The notes: generated from the letters alone by a model not told the origin. A stretch of 41,463 nt of DNA from Betaproteobacteria bacterium (GCA_947476535.1 CANJRC010000026.1:1-41463); one strand, 5' to 3'. Positions 7,428-15,922 are shown, counted from the stretch's first letter. Numbers and translations are program-made.

Positions 7428-8639
7428 CTACTTCTTTGCGCGCCGGATCTTCGGCACCTTGATGTCGAAGAACTCGATGGCGTTGTCCACGCCGAGCATC
7501 TTCATGCGCTTGGCCGAGAGATCGGTCCGGCCGCGCAATTCGTCGGCCAGGCCAGGCAGCGAGCAGTCGAAATGCGGAAAGTCGCTCGCCCATACCACGG
7601 CATTGTCGCCGGCGGCATCCATGGCGTTGTTGATGAACAGGTCGTCGGCTTCGGCGGTGACGATGAAGCGGCCGTGGAAATGATCGTTGATATCCTTGCC
7701 CAGTTTCACGTCCGGGATCAGGTGCTCCATGCGTTCCGCGTGTTCGTGTACCTGGTGCAGCCAGAACGGCAGCCAGCCGGTGCCGGCTTCCATGAATCCC
7801 CAGCGCAGTTTCGGGAAACGCTGGAACACGCCGCTGGTGTAGAGCCCGACGATGGCCGCCATGGCCTCGAAGGAATGGCCCATGGCATGCGCCCCGAGCC
7901 AGGTCTTGTTGCGGTCGCGCCCGAGCGCCTTCAACCCGCCGCCGCCGCTGCCGTGGTGCGTGGTCATCGGGATACCAAGGTCGGAGGCCTTCTTCCACAC
8001 CGGGTCGTTGGCCGGGTCGTCGATGGTGCGGCCCATGGTGGGCGAGGGCGCCACCCAGGCGGCGCGCATGCCCAGTTTTTTCACGCAGCGCTCCAGTTCT
8101 GCGACGGCGTATTTCGGATCGTGCAGCGGGATGGTCGCCACCGGTAGGAGTCGTTCAGGATCGGCGGAGCAGAAGCGCTCGACCACCCAGTCGTTGAGCG
8201 CGGAGGCGACGAACGACCCGACCTTCACGTCCTTGATGCCGGGGATCGACGCCAGGCCCAGCGTCGGATAGAGCACGCTCACGCTGATGCCTTCCTCGTC
8301 CATGAACTTCAGGCGCGCCTGCGGGTTGCTTGCGCCCGGGTGTGCCTGCGCGAGCCGCCGGCCCTGTACGATGGGCTTTCTTGAGCCACGAATGCGCGGG
8401 TTCAGGCCGTCGCCGAACCCCATCTTGCCCATCTGGTTGCCGGCGAGGTTGCCGGAATTGCCGCTCGATCGCTGCGGGGCCACCCACAGGTCGCCGATGG
8501 TGAAGCGCTCGCGTCCGTCCTTCTCGATGGCGAGCTTGGGAACTGCGCCGCGATGCCGCAGCGGCATGTGCGCCGCCCATTCCGAGGGAATTTCCGCGTA
8601 ATGCCCGTCGGCGTCAACGACCATGCCCAGTCTTGCCAT
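7428..8639 (-). CDS. Amidohydrolase family 2 protein (second paralogue)
   Basis: The 403-residue protein is a paralogue of the one at 3825: VVDADGHYAEIP at the N-terminus (DADGH metal motif), LGIPMTTHHGSGGGG in the middle, FPKLRWGFMEAGTGWLPFWL, and VVWASDFPHFDC near the end with the expected catalytic Asp. The ATG at 8639 has an AAGGAG ribosome binding site on the minus strand. A gly/asn-rich insert at about 55-85 (SSGNSGNLAGNQMGKMGFG) distinguishes it from the other copy. Two amidohydrolases beside a luciferase-like oxidoreductase and a Bug receptor suggest ring cleavage and hydrolysis of an unknown (hetero)aromatic acid. That is inference from context. Confidence 0.85.
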   Translation of the reverse strand: MARLGMVVDADGHYAEIPSEWAAHMPLRHRGAVPKLAIEKDGRERFTIGDLWVAPQRSSGNSGNLAGNQMGKMGFGDGLNPRIRGSRKPIVQGRRLAQAHPGASNPQARLKFMDEEGISVSVLYPTLGLASIPGIKDVKVGSFVASALNDWVVERFCSADPERLLPVATIPLHDPKYAVAELERCVKKLGMRAAWVAPSPTMGRTIDDPANDPVWKKASDLGIPMTTHHGSGGGGLKALGRDRNKTWLGAHAMGHSFEAMAAIVGLYTSGVFQRFPKLRWGFMEAGTGWLPFWLHQVHEHAERMEHLIPDVKLGKDINDHFHGRFIVTAEADDLFINNAMDAAGDNAVVWASDFPHFDCSLPGLADELRGRTDLSAKRMKMLGVDNAIEFFDIKVPKIRRAKK

Positions 8640-8948
8640 GTTGCTGCTCCTTGCGATGTGAAAAGGGATGAGCGGCGGCTCGATGCGGGCGAGCCCTGAC
8701 GAGCCTGCACTGCCGCCGTTCAAATTGGGTCATTGTACGAAAAAAGCAGCGCGGGAAGCGGGCGCAGCGTGTATGCATCGCGCGACAGGCGCTGGCAACC
8801 GACTGAAATCGCATGAAAACCAACCGGAGACGCGCACTGTCGCCTGTCCCGGGCTAATCCTTAGGAAATATTTGTCCTAGACAAAAACTTTAGAACATGC
8901 AACCTGTCTACATTACGTGTGCCTACCGCTCGTTCAGAAAGATCATAA
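8640..8948. promoter_or_regulatory. Divergent intergenic region with MerR operator candidates
   Basis: This 309-bp gap separates the amidohydrolase start (8639) from the MerR start (8949). No gene is seen. Its right half is AT-rich and contains one palindrome, TTGTCCTAGACAA; a second copy lies over the MerR start. The promoter of the lipid operon should be here. Confidence 0.6.
8872..8884. promoter_or_regulatory. Palindromic operator candidate, site 1
   Basis: TTGTC-CTA-GACAA has perfect 5-bp arms, and with flanking T and A the arms extend to TTTGTC and GACAAA. It lies 65 bp upstream of the MerR start and shares its arms with site 2. It is the expected type of target for a dimeric MerR regulator acting on its own promoter. 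Confidence 0.65.
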
Positions 8949-8961
8949 TTGTCCAAGACAA
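8949..8961. promoter_or_regulatory. Palindromic operator candidate, site 2, over the MerR start codon
   Basis: TTGTC-CAA-GACAA has the same arms as site 1 and lies 77 bp from it, centre to centre. Its first three bases are the TTG start codon of the MerR gene, so protein bound here would block transcription of the operon. This suggests autorepression. Confidence 0.65.
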
Positions 8962-9902
8962 CTATTGCACCAAAGCGAACCAAGCCCCTCCTGCTGACGG
9001 CCATTGGCCGTGTCGAGCGGGAGACCGGACTGGCCAAGGACACCCTGCGGGTGTGGGAGCGCCGTTACGGGTTTCCCAAGCCTCTGCGCGATGGTAATGG
9101 CGAGCGCGTCTACCCGCCCGAGCAAGTGGAAAAACTGCGCGTGATCCGCCGCTTGATGGATGGCGGGATGCGCCCGGGCAATCTGGTCAACGCGACCCTG
9201 GCACAGTTGTCGGAGCGCTTCGGTGCGTTGAGGGTGGAGCGCGGCGGCCGCTCCGGCGAGCCATCGCCACTGTTGGAGTACCTGCCGCTCATCAGGGCGC
9301 GCGAAGCCGGTGTCCTGCAAAGGCAGCTCGCCCATGACTTGATGCGCCTCGGCCTGCAGCGCTTTGTCGTCGACGTGGTGGCACCCCTGAACGTGGGCGT
9401 GGGCGAGGCCTGGACGCGCGGCGAACTGGAAGTCTACGAAGAGCACCTGTATTCGGAGCAGGTGCAGCACGTGCTGCGGCAGGCGCTGGCCAGCGCACCG
9501 CGCATGACCCGCGCCCCGCGCCTGTTGCTGACGACGTTGCCCGGGGAGCAGCACCAGATCGGCCTCTTAATGGCGCAGGCCTGCCTGGCAGTGGAGGGCG
9601 CTGAGTGCCTTTCGCTTGGCCCGCAGACGCCGGCGCGGGACATCGTGCTTGCGGCCAAGGCGCATCGCGTCGACGTGGTAGGACTATCATTCAGTTCGGC
9701 GATCCGGCTGCGCGAAGCCCGCGCAGCGGTGGTCGATTTGCGCAAACGCCTCGACCGCTCTATCGGAATATGGGCAGGAGGCGGGTTATGGTCGGGCATG
9801 AAGGAACCTGTGGCCGGCGTCACCATGATTGCGTCGCTGGATGTCATTCCCGCGGTGCTCACGCAATGGCGCGAGCAGCATTCCAAGGCGGTGTACGCAT
9901 GA
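8949..9902 (+). CDS. CarH/LitR-like B12-binding MerR regulator (light-responsive repressor candidate)
   Basis: The 317-residue protein has an N-terminal MerR helix-turn-helix (about 16-75: TAIGRVERETGLAKDTLRVW, then ERRYGFPKP) and a C-terminal cobalamin-binding module. Two hallmark motifs of CarH are present: W155-x9-E165-H166, which packs on the adenosyl group, and E200-x-H202-x-x-G205, whose His is the lower axial ligand of cobalt. In CarH/LitR proteins adenosylcobalamin keeps a tetramer on the operator in the dark, and light releases it. I infer the same here. The only plausible start is TTG at 8949, inside operator site 2. It heads the lipid operon that runs to 18031 with mostly overlapping genes. 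Confidence 0.88.
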   Translation: MSKTTIAPKRTKPLLLTAIGRVERETGLAKDTLRVWERRYGFPKPLRDGNGERVYPPEQVEKLRVIRRLMDGGMRPGNLVNATLAQLSERFGALRVERGGRSGEPSPLLEYLPLIRAREAGVLQRQLAHDLMRLGLQRFVVDVVAPLNVGVGEAWTRGELEVYEEHLYSEQVQHVLRQALASAPRMTRAPRLLLTTLPGEQHQIGLLMAQACLAVEGAECLSLGPQTPARDIVLAAKAHRVDVVGLSFSSAIRLREARAAVVDLRKRLDRSIGIWAGGGLWSGMKEPVAGVTMIASLDVIPAVLTQWREQHSKAVYA

Positions 9903-9970
9903 AGCGCGCGCCCATGACAACCAGGAGCGCAGGCAACCCGGCGCGAGATTGCAAAGGAGATGCGCCATGA
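9899..9970 (+). CDS. 23-codon coupling ORF between regulator and methyltransferase
   Basis: An ATG at 9899 overlaps the MerR stop codon (ATGA), and the frame ends in a TGA at 9968-9970 that overlaps the methyltransferase ATG at 9967 (again ATGA). The peptide begins MKRAPMTTRSAGNPARD and is basic. It fills the only sizeable gap in the first part of the operon. It may carry ribosomes across the gap for translational coupling, or be the remnant of a lost gene. A product with its own function is not supported. Confidence 0.3.
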   Translation: MKRAPMTTRSAGNPARDCKGDAP

Positions 9971-11013
9971 CGATTGCCACCCAACGGGCCATTGACCTTG
10001 CCGAGCATGGCCTGTTGCCTGATGTCGCCATCAGGCAGGGCATACGGCGCCTGTTGCGCGTGCGCCTGGCGCAGTTGCAGGCGTCTGATTGCGATGCTGC
10101 CGCCTCGCGCACCACGCATTTCATGGCCGGGATGAACAGCTCGGATGTGGCCCCGCTGCCGGAGAAGGCCAACGAGCAGCACTATGAAGTCCCCGCGGAG
10201 TTCTTCGCGCAGGTGCTCGGTCGCCATCGAAAGTACAGCGCCTGCCTGTGGCCGCCGGGCGTGGAGTCGCTGGACAGCGCCGAAGACGAGGCCCTGCGCG
10301 CCACTTGCGAGCGGGCGGGCCTGGCCGACGGCATGGACATCCTCGAGCTGGGATGCGGGTGGGGTTCGTTGACGCTGTGGATGGGTTCGCACTACCCGGG
10401 CGCGCGCATCACCGCTGTCTCCAATTCGGCCTCGCAGCGCGCGCATATCGAGGCTGAAGCGGCCCGGCGCGGGCTGCGCAATGTGGAGGTGGTGACCGCC
10501 GACATGAACGCCTTTGCGCCGGCCGGCCAGTTCGACCGCGTGGTGTCGGTGGAAATGTTCGAACACATGCGCAATTGGCAGGTACTGTTCGCCCGCGTGG
10601 CGCAGTGGCTGCGGCCGGGCGGGCAGTTGTTCATGCACGTGTTCTGCCACCGCAACGTACCGTACCCGTTCGATGTGGAGGGGCCGGACGACTGGATGAG
10701 CCGCTACTTCTTCTCCGGCGGCATGATGCCCAGCGACGACCTGGCGCTGCGCTTCCAGGACGATCTGAAGCTGTTGCGGCAATGGCGCTGGGACGGGACG
10801 CATTACGAGCGTACCGCCAATGCCTGGCTCGCCAACATGGACGCCCGGCGCGTAACCATCATGCCGATCCTGGCGAGCACCTACGGGCAGGCGCACGCGG
10901 CCCGCTGGTGGACGCGCTGGCGCATATTCTTCATGTCGTGCGCCGAACTGTTCGGCTACCAGGATGGCCAGGTGTGGTGGGTGAGCCACTACTTGTTCGA
11001 GCGCCGCAACTGA
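9967..11013 (+). CDS. CFA/coclaurine-N-methyltransferase-like SAM methyltransferase
   Basis: The 348-residue protein carries the class I SAM motif ILELGCGWGSLTLWM (about 125-139), preceded by QHYEVPAEFFAQVLG and SACLWPPG, which correspond to the HYDxxNxFF and YSCAxF regions of cyclopropane fatty acid synthases. VVSVEMFEHMRNW is the equivalent of the CFA VSIEMxEHVG region. It resembles the coclaurine N-methyltransferase-like branch more than true Cfa. A good ribosome binding site (AAAGGAG) precedes the ATG. In this operon a lipid-linked acyl chain is the likely acceptor, and a second-methylation role like that of FufM in furan fatty acid synthesis is a possibility; this is inference. Confidence 0.8.
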   Translation: MTIATQRAIDLAEHGLLPDVAIRQGIRRLLRVRLAQLQASDCDAAASRTTHFMAGMNSSDVAPLPEKANEQHYEVPAEFFAQVLGRHRKYSACLWPPGVESLDSAEDEALRATCERAGLADGMDILELGCGWGSLTLWMGSHYPGARITAVSNSASQRAHIEAEAARRGLRNVEVVTADMNAFAPAGQFDRVVSVEMFEHMRNWQVLFARVAQWLRPGGQLFMHVFCHRNVPYPFDVEGPDDWMSRYFFSGGMMPSDDLALRFQDDLKLLRQWRWDGTHYERTANAWLANMDARRVTIMPILASTYGQAHAARWWTRWRIFFMSCAELFGYQDGQVWWVSHYLFERRN

Positions 11014-11014
11014 C

Positions 11015-11587
11015 ATGAGTGCCGCAGTGAACTTCGCGCAGACGCAATCCGGCAGCACGGTGCGCAATGGCGTCAATTTCGTGGCCTTCCAGGTCGGTTG
11101 GTTCTCCTGTGTGCTGGGGGCGGCCCACGGTCATTCCTGGCTGGGTGTCCTGGTTGCCATCGTCATCGTGGCCGGAAACGTCGCCTGGTCGGCGCGGCCC
11201 GCGGCGGAGGCAGGGTTCATCGCGTTGGCGCTGCTGGCAGGAGCGGTGTGGGAAACGCTCCTGCTCGCTTCGGGTGCTTTGCAGTATCCCGTCGGGTCGC
11301 TGGTGCCAGGCTTGCCGCCGCCATGGATTCTTGCCTTGTGGGCATTGTTCGCCAGTACCCTCAACGTGTCGCTCAGCTGGCTGCAGGGGCGTTGGCTGCT
11401 GGCGGCCGTGCTTGGCGGTCTGTCGGGCCCGGCATCCTATTGGGCGGGGGCGCGGCTGGGGGCGCTGGAGATCGTCGACCCGCTGATGTTCGCTTCGATG
11501 CTGGCCGCGGGCTGGGCTCTCCTCACGCCGGCGCTCCTCGCGCTGGCACGGCGCTGGTGCAGGCCGGCCTCGGGGGCGGCGCAGTGA
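11015..11587 (+). CDS. DUF2878 family inner-membrane protein
   Basis: The 190-residue protein is almost entirely hydrophobic, with about five or six membrane segments (for example WLGVLVAIVIVAGNVAW and WILALWALFASTLNV). VNFVAFQVGWFSCVLGAA at the N-terminus and WETLLLASGALQYP are characteristic of DUF2878 proteins, which commonly accompany DUF1295, DUF1365 and cfa genes. Function is unknown. The gene starts one base after the methyltransferase stop, and its own stop overlaps the next start (GTGA). Confidence 0.8.
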   Translation: MSAAVNFAQTQSGSTVRNGVNFVAFQVGWFSCVLGAAHGHSWLGVLVAIVIVAGNVAWSARPAAEAGFIALALLAGAVWETLLLASGALQYPVGSLVPGLPPPWILALWALFASTLNVSLSWLQGRWLLAAVLGGLSGPASYWAGARLGALEIVDPLMFASMLAAGWALLTPALLALARRWCRPASGAAQ

Positions 11588-12429
11588 ACGGCCTGATCCC
11601 GGTGCTGCCCGCTTCAGGGGGAGCCTTGCTGGCCGGCTTGGTGGTGATGCTGGCGCTAGCCTTCGGCACCTGGCTGGTCAGCGTCGCGAAGCGTGACGTG
11701 AGCATCGTGGATGCCGTTTGGTCGCTCATGCTGCTCGCGGGCGCGATCACCTATGCGCTGGCCGCGCCCGGTGCCGGAGAGCGCGCTGCCTGGGTGCTGG
11801 CGTTGATCGTGGTTTGGGCGATCCGCCTGTCCGCTCACATCATCTGGCGCGGCTGGGGGGAGCCCGAGGATCATCGCTACCAGACGATCCGCGCTCGCAA
11901 CCAGCCCGGGTTCGCATGGAAGAGTGTCTACCTGGTGTTTGCGCTGCAGGCCGTGCTCGCCTGGATGGTGTCGTTGTCGCTCTACGCATCGGTGTCCGGC
12001 CAGGCAGCCATGGGTTGGCTGGATGTCGCTGGCTTGCTGCTGGCGGCTTCCGGGATCCTGATTGAAACCCTGGCTGACCTCCAGTTGGGGCGCTTTCGCG
12101 CTCAGTCCGGGAACGAGGGCCGCGTCATGGACCGGGGCCTTTGGCGTTATTCGCGCCATCCCAATTATTTCGGCGAATTCTGCGTGTGGTGGGGCTTCTA
12201 TCTGGTCGCGCTTTCTGCGGCGGGCGGAGTCGCGTCCGCCGCCATTTTCCTGGTTTCACCCTTGCTGATGTCGCTGTTGCTGCTCAAGGTGTCTGGCGTC
12301 GTCTTGCTGGAAAAGGACATCGCCCAGCGGCGGCCGGGATATCGCGAGTACGTCGCGGCAACCAATGCCTTTTTTCCCGGTCCGTCCAGGCGTGGCGCCA
12401 GCCGGGCACCCGGGCCGGGACGGGCCTGA
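11584..12429 (+). CDS. DUF1295 (steroid 5-alpha-reductase-like) membrane protein
   Basis: The GTG at 11584 overlaps the previous stop. The 281-residue product has several membrane segments and the C-terminal signature GLWRYSRHPNYFGEFCVWWG of the DUF1295 / isoprenylcysteine methyltransferase / steroid 5-alpha-reductase superfamily, followed by a further membrane pair, LLEKDIAQRRPGY and a terminal FFP. Members reduce C=C bonds or methylate lipid substrates in the membrane. Here it may act on an unsaturated acyl intermediate, but no substrate can be read. The last 15 residues are a low-complexity Arg/Gly/Pro tail. Confidence 0.85.
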   Translation: MNGLIPVLPASGGALLAGLVVMLALAFGTWLVSVAKRDVSIVDAVWSLMLLAGAITYALAAPGAGERAAWVLALIVVWAIRLSAHIIWRGWGEPEDHRYQTIRARNQPGFAWKSVYLVFALQAVLAWMVSLSLYASVSGQAAMGWLDVAGLLLAASGILIETLADLQLGRFRAQSGNEGRVMDRGLWRYSRHPNYFGEFCVWWGFYLVALSAAGGVASAAIFLVSPLLMSLLLLKVSGVVLLEKDIAQRRPGYREYVAATNAFFPGPSRRGASRAPGPGRA

Positions 12430-12433
12430 CGCC

Positions 12434-13102
12434 ATGCTGCGCCGTTATCTTGCCTGTCTCGCCTTGGCACTGACCACGACCGCCCTGCATCCGTCGGTCA
12501 TCGCGGCTCCTGAGGAGCACGCATGGAACTTTCGCGTGTTCCTCAATGATTCGCCCATCGGGCAGCATCGCTTCACCTTGCGGCGCGACGGTGAAGATGC
12601 CGAGCTGCGCAGCGAGGCGCGCTTCGAGGTGAAGCTGCTGTTCATCTCTGCCTATCGCTATGCCCACACGGCGGTGGAACGTTGGCGCGGGAACTGCCTG
12701 ACCGGGATGACTGCGCGTACCGATGATGACGGCAAGAAGCTTTCGGTTGACGCCGCTGCCACGTTCGCCGCCTCGGCACAACAAGGCAATGGATTGGCAG
12801 TCTCCACTGGCTCGGGCCGCCAGCCGCTGGATGGCTGCGTGATGAGCTTCGCCTACTGGAATCCCGCGCTGCTGAAGCAGGAGCGCCTGTTGAACGCGCA
12901 GACCGGCGAGCACGAAGCGGTGAAGATCAGCGATTCAGGCGACGAACGCATCGTGGTGCGCGGCGTCCCGGTGACGGCGCGGCGCTACCGCATCGCCGGA
13001 AGCAAGAACCCCATCGATATCTGGTACTCCGCATCGCGCGAGTGGCTGGCACTGGAGTCGACGCTCGAGGGCGGGCGCCGGCTGCGCTACCAGATCGAAT
13101 GA
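12434..13102 (+). CDS. DUF6134-like exported protein
   Basis: The 222-residue protein begins with a signal peptide (MLRRYLACLALALTTTALHP, cut near VIAAPEE). The mature part reads as an all-beta fold: WNFRVFLNDSPIGQHRFTLR, AELRSEARFEVKLLFISAYR and DIWYSASREWLALESTLEGG. This matches the pattern I associate with DUF6134 (related to DUF3108) envelope proteins seen in such lipid operons; the exact family name is from memory. It probably sits in the periplasm and may bind or carry a lipid. Its stop overlaps the lipocalin start (ATGA). Confidence 0.7.
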   Translation: MLRRYLACLALALTTTALHPSVIAAPEEHAWNFRVFLNDSPIGQHRFTLRRDGEDAELRSEARFEVKLLFISAYRYAHTAVERWRGNCLTGMTARTDDDGKKLSVDAAATFAASAQQGNGLAVSTGSGRQPLDGCVMSFAYWNPALLKQERLLNAQTGEHEAVKISDSGDERIVVRGVPVTARRYRIAGSKNPIDIWYSASREWLALESTLEGGRRLRYQIE

Positions 13103-13647
13103 TGCGCATGCTCCCGATGAAAATATCAACCGTCATTATTGCCACCTGCACCGCGCTTCTGGCCGGGTGCCAGGCTGTGCCCGCGACACCCGTAGCGATC
13201 GTGTCCAGGGTCGACCTGTCGCGCTTCATGGGGGATTGGTACGTGATCGCGAGCATTCCGACCTTCATCGAGACGACGGCCTTCAATGCGGTGGAGTCGT
13301 ATGGGCTGGACGCCGACGGCAGCATCGCAACCACCTTCACCTTCCTCGACAACGGCTTCGACGGCAGGCAAAAGCGCTATCACCCGCGCGGCTTCGTGGT
13401 CGACCGGCAGAGCAATGCCGTGTGGGACATGCAGTTCATCTGGCCGATCAAGGCCGATTACCGCATCGCCTGGCTGGCCGAGGACTATTCGCTGGTGGTG
13501 ATCGCGCGCGAGAAGCGCGACTACGCCTGGATCATGGCGCGCACGCCGGTAATTTCCGAGCAGCAATACCAGGAACGGGTGACGTTCCTGGCTGCCCAGG
13601 GCTACGACATCACCAGGATCAGGAAAGTGCCACAGCGATGGAACTGA
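13099..13647 (+). CDS. blc: Bacterial lipocalin lipoprotein (Blc-like)
   Basis: The 182-residue protein has a lipoprotein signal ending in LLAGC (lipobox, Cys about residue 24) and the lipocalin G-x-W motif in SRFMGDWYVIASIP. Later strands match Blc (RYHPRGFVVDRQSNAVWDMQ, WPIKADYRIAWLAEDYSLVV) and it ends with the usual region around YAWIMARTP. Blc is an outer-membrane lipocalin that binds lysophospholipids and fatty acids, so a role in handling modified or released acyl chains fits the operon. It overlaps the upstream gene by 4 bp and the downstream desaturase by 10 bp. Confidence 0.9.
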   Translation: MMRMLPMKISTVIIATCTALLAGCQAVPATPVAIVSRVDLSRFMGDWYVIASIPTFIETTAFNAVESYGLDADGSIATTFTFLDNGFDGRQKRYHPRGFVVDRQSNAVWDMQFIWPIKADYRIAWLAEDYSLVVIAREKRDYAWIMARTPVISEQQYQERVTFLAAQGYDITRIRKVPQRWN

Positions 13648-14630
13648 GAGCGCCCACCACGGTTACTTCGAGCTCGCGCACGGCCCGGCTCCTCACCAGC
13701 GTTGCGCTGTGGTTTGATTCGGGGGCCGTGCCCGTTGTTCCGGGTGAGGGAGCGGGCACCGGCAGGCGCATCGACTGGCTGCGCGTGCTGCCGTTCATCG
13801 GCATCCATGCGGGCTGCGCCGGCGTGCTGCTGGTCGGCTTCAGCTGGACGGCGCTGGGGACGGCAATGTTTTTGTATGCGCTGCGGATGTTCGCCATCAC
13901 CGGCTTTTACCACCGCTACTTTTCGCATCGCGCCTTCCAGGCCTCGCGCGCCATGCAGTTCCTGTTCGCGCTCATCGGCGCCTCCAGCGCCCAACGCGGC
14001 CCGCTGTGGTGGGCGTCGCACCATCGCCACCATCATGTGCATTCGGATACACCGGGCGATCCGCACTCGGCGCGCCAGCACGGCTTCTGGTGGAGCCACC
14101 TGGGATGGTTCCTTGCGCAACGCAGTTTTGCGATACGGCAGGAGCGCGTGCAGGACCTGGCGCGCTTTCCCGAGTTGCGTTTCCTGGATCGTTTCGACCT
14201 GCTGGTCCCTTTTGCGCTCGGGGCGCTGCTGTTCGGCGCGGGCGCGGCGCTGGCGCGTCTGGCTCCGGGCCTGCAGACCAGCGGCGGGCAACTGCTGGTC
14301 TGGGGCTTCTTCGTCTCAACGACGGTGCTCTACCATGCCACGTTCTTCATCAATTCCCTGTCGCACCGCTTCGGCACGCGCAGGTACGCCACGCGCGACG
14401 AGTCGCGCAACAACCTGTGGCTCTCCTTGCTGACCTTCGGCGAGGGCTGGCACAACAATCACCATCACTTTCCCGGCGCGGCGCGGCAGGGTTTCTTCTG
14501 GTGGGAGATCGACGTGACGCACCTGGGCCTGCGCGCACTGGCCGCGCTGGGGCTCATCCGCGACCTGAAGCAGGTTCCGGCCCACATCCTCTCCGCCCGC
14601 CTGGTCGCCGGGGGAGGGCGGCGCGCATGA
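13638..14630 (+). CDS. Membrane fatty acid desaturase (delta-9 / UfaD-like)
   Basis: The 330-residue integral-membrane di-iron desaturase has the three histidine boxes: HRYFSH (92-97), HHRHH (128-132) and HNNHH (272-276), with paired membrane segments before each. It resembles acyl-CoA/acyl-lipid delta-9 desaturases. In furan fatty acid synthesis in Rhodobacter sphaeroides a desaturase called UfaD converts the methylated monoene to a methylated conjugated diene on phospholipid. Its position between methyltransferase and FAD-oxidase genes supports a similar role here. It starts inside the lipocalin gene, and its stop overlaps the next start (ATGA). Substrate assignment is inference. Confidence 0.88.
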   Translation: MELRAPTTVTSSSRTARLLTSVALWFDSGAVPVVPGEGAGTGRRIDWLRVLPFIGIHAGCAGVLLVGFSWTALGTAMFLYALRMFAITGFYHRYFSHRAFQASRAMQFLFALIGASSAQRGPLWWASHHRHHHVHSDTPGDPHSARQHGFWWSHLGWFLAQRSFAIRQERVQDLARFPELRFLDRFDLLVPFALGALLFGAGAALARLAPGLQTSGGQLLVWGFFVSTTVLYHATFFINSLSHRFGTRRYATRDESRNNLWLSLLTFGEGWHNNHHHFPGAARQGFFWWEIDVTHLGLRALAALGLIRDLKQVPAHILSARLVAGGGRRA

Positions 14631-15922
14631 AAATTGCCATCGTCGGTACCGGCATTGCCGGCAACACCGTCGCGCACCGCCTGTACGGTCGGCACGACAT
14701 CACCGTGTTCGAGGCCGCTGGGCACATCGGCGGGCACACTCACACGCACAGCATTTTCCTGGGCGGCGAGCAGCACGAGATCGACACCGGATTCATTGTC
14801 TTCAACGATCGCACCTACCCGAATTTCCTGGCCATGCTCGAAGAGCTCGGGGTGGCGTCGCGCGCAAGCAGCATGAGCTTCAGCGTCAAGAACGAGTTGA
14901 CCGGTCTGGAGTACAACGGCACCAGCATCAACACGCTGTTCGCCCAGCGCCGCAACCTCATCCGGCCGTCGTTCCACCGCATGATCCGAGACATCCTGCG
15001 CTTCAACCGCGAGGCGCCGGCGCTGCTGTCGGGCGGCGACGAGATCGCGCTGGGGGACTACTTGCGGGCCGGCGCCTATTCAAGGCTGTTCATCGGCGAC
15101 TATCTGATTCCGATGGGGGCGGCGATCTGGTCCACCGATCCGAAGCGCATGCTGGACTTTCCGGCGCGATACTTCGTCCGCTTCCTGCACAACCACGGCA
15201 TGTTGTCGGTGAACGACCGGCCGCAATGGCGGACCATCCACGGTGGGTCGGCGCGCTATGTAGAGAAACTGGTCGCGCCGTTTCGACATCGCATCCTGTG
15301 CGGCACGCCGGTGGAGTCCATTCGGCGACTGCCCGACCGCGTCATGCTCAAGGCGCGGGGCAGGGAGGTGGAGCGCTTCGACCGGGTGTTCCTCGCCTGT
15401 CACTCCGACCAGGCGCTGAGGATGCTGCAGGATGCCAGCCCGCTCGAGCGCGAAGTGCTGGGCGCGATCTCATACCAGCGCAACGAGGCTGTGTTACACA
15501 CCGACACGTCGTTGCTGCCGCGCAGCAGGCGGGCCTGGGCGGCGTGGAACTATCACGTGGTCCCCGAAGGCGCTGGCGCGGGTGGCAATGCGCAGCCGAC
15601 GCCCGCCACGTTGACCTACAACATGAACATCCTGCAGGGCCTGCAGTCGCGGCACACCTTCTGCGTGACGCTCAACCGCAGCCAGGCCATCGATCCGCGC
15701 AAGGTCATCAAGCGGCTGGTCTACGAGCACCCCCTCTACTCCCTGGCCGGAGTCGCGGCGCAGGAAAAGCAGCCGCTGGTGAACGGGCCGCTGGGAACCT
15801 ACTTCTGCGGCGCCTACTGGCGCTTCGGCTTCCACGAGGACGGCGTGGTGAGCGCCCTGGAAGCCTTGCGTCATTTAGAACGGGACGAACATGCACAGCG
15901 CCATCTACCGCGGGTCGCTTGA
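14627..15922 (+). CDS. FAD-dependent amine-oxidase-like protein (cfa-operon type)
   Basis: The 431-residue flavoprotein starts with the dinucleotide-binding motif IVGTGIAGNTV (G7, G9, G12), a following acidic FEAAGHIGGHTHTHS loop and IDTGFIVFNDRTYPNF, features shared by the NAD/FAD-binding proteins next to cfa and DUF1365 genes. The C-terminus has TYFCGAYWRFGFHEDGVVSA, the FAD-closing motif with bound-substrate residues. Relatives are assigned to oxidation or isomerisation of unsaturated acyl chains, and the oxygen-inserting step of furan fatty acid synthesis (UfaO) has been attributed to a protein of such a cluster; the exact equivalence is not certain. Confidence 0.82.
   Translation: MKIAIVGTGIAGNTVAHRLYGRHDITVFEAAGHIGGHTHTHSIFLGGEQHEIDTGFIVFNDRTYPNFLAMLEELGVASRASSMSFSVKNELTGLEYNGTSINTLFAQRRNLIRPSFHRMIRDILRFNREAPALLSGGDEIALGDYLRAGAYSRLFIGDYLIPMGAAIWSTDPKRMLDFPARYFVRFLHNHGMLSVNDRPQWRTIHGGSARYVEKLVAPFRHRILCGTPVESIRRLPDRVMLKARGREVERFDRVFLACHSDQALRMLQDASPLEREVLGAISYQRNEAVLHTDTSLLPRSRRAWAAWNYHVVPEGAGAGGNAQPTPATLTYNMNILQGLQSRHTFCVTLNRSQAIDPRKVIKRLVYEHPLYSLAGVAAQEKQPLVNGPLGTYFCGAYWRFGFHEDGVVSALEALRHLERDEHAQRHLPRVA

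Noticed and set aside
13167..13637. Possible N-terminal extension of the desaturase frame
   Set aside because: It overlaps the lipocalin gene in another frame, has shadow-like composition and no homology pattern; ATG 13638 fits the family length.
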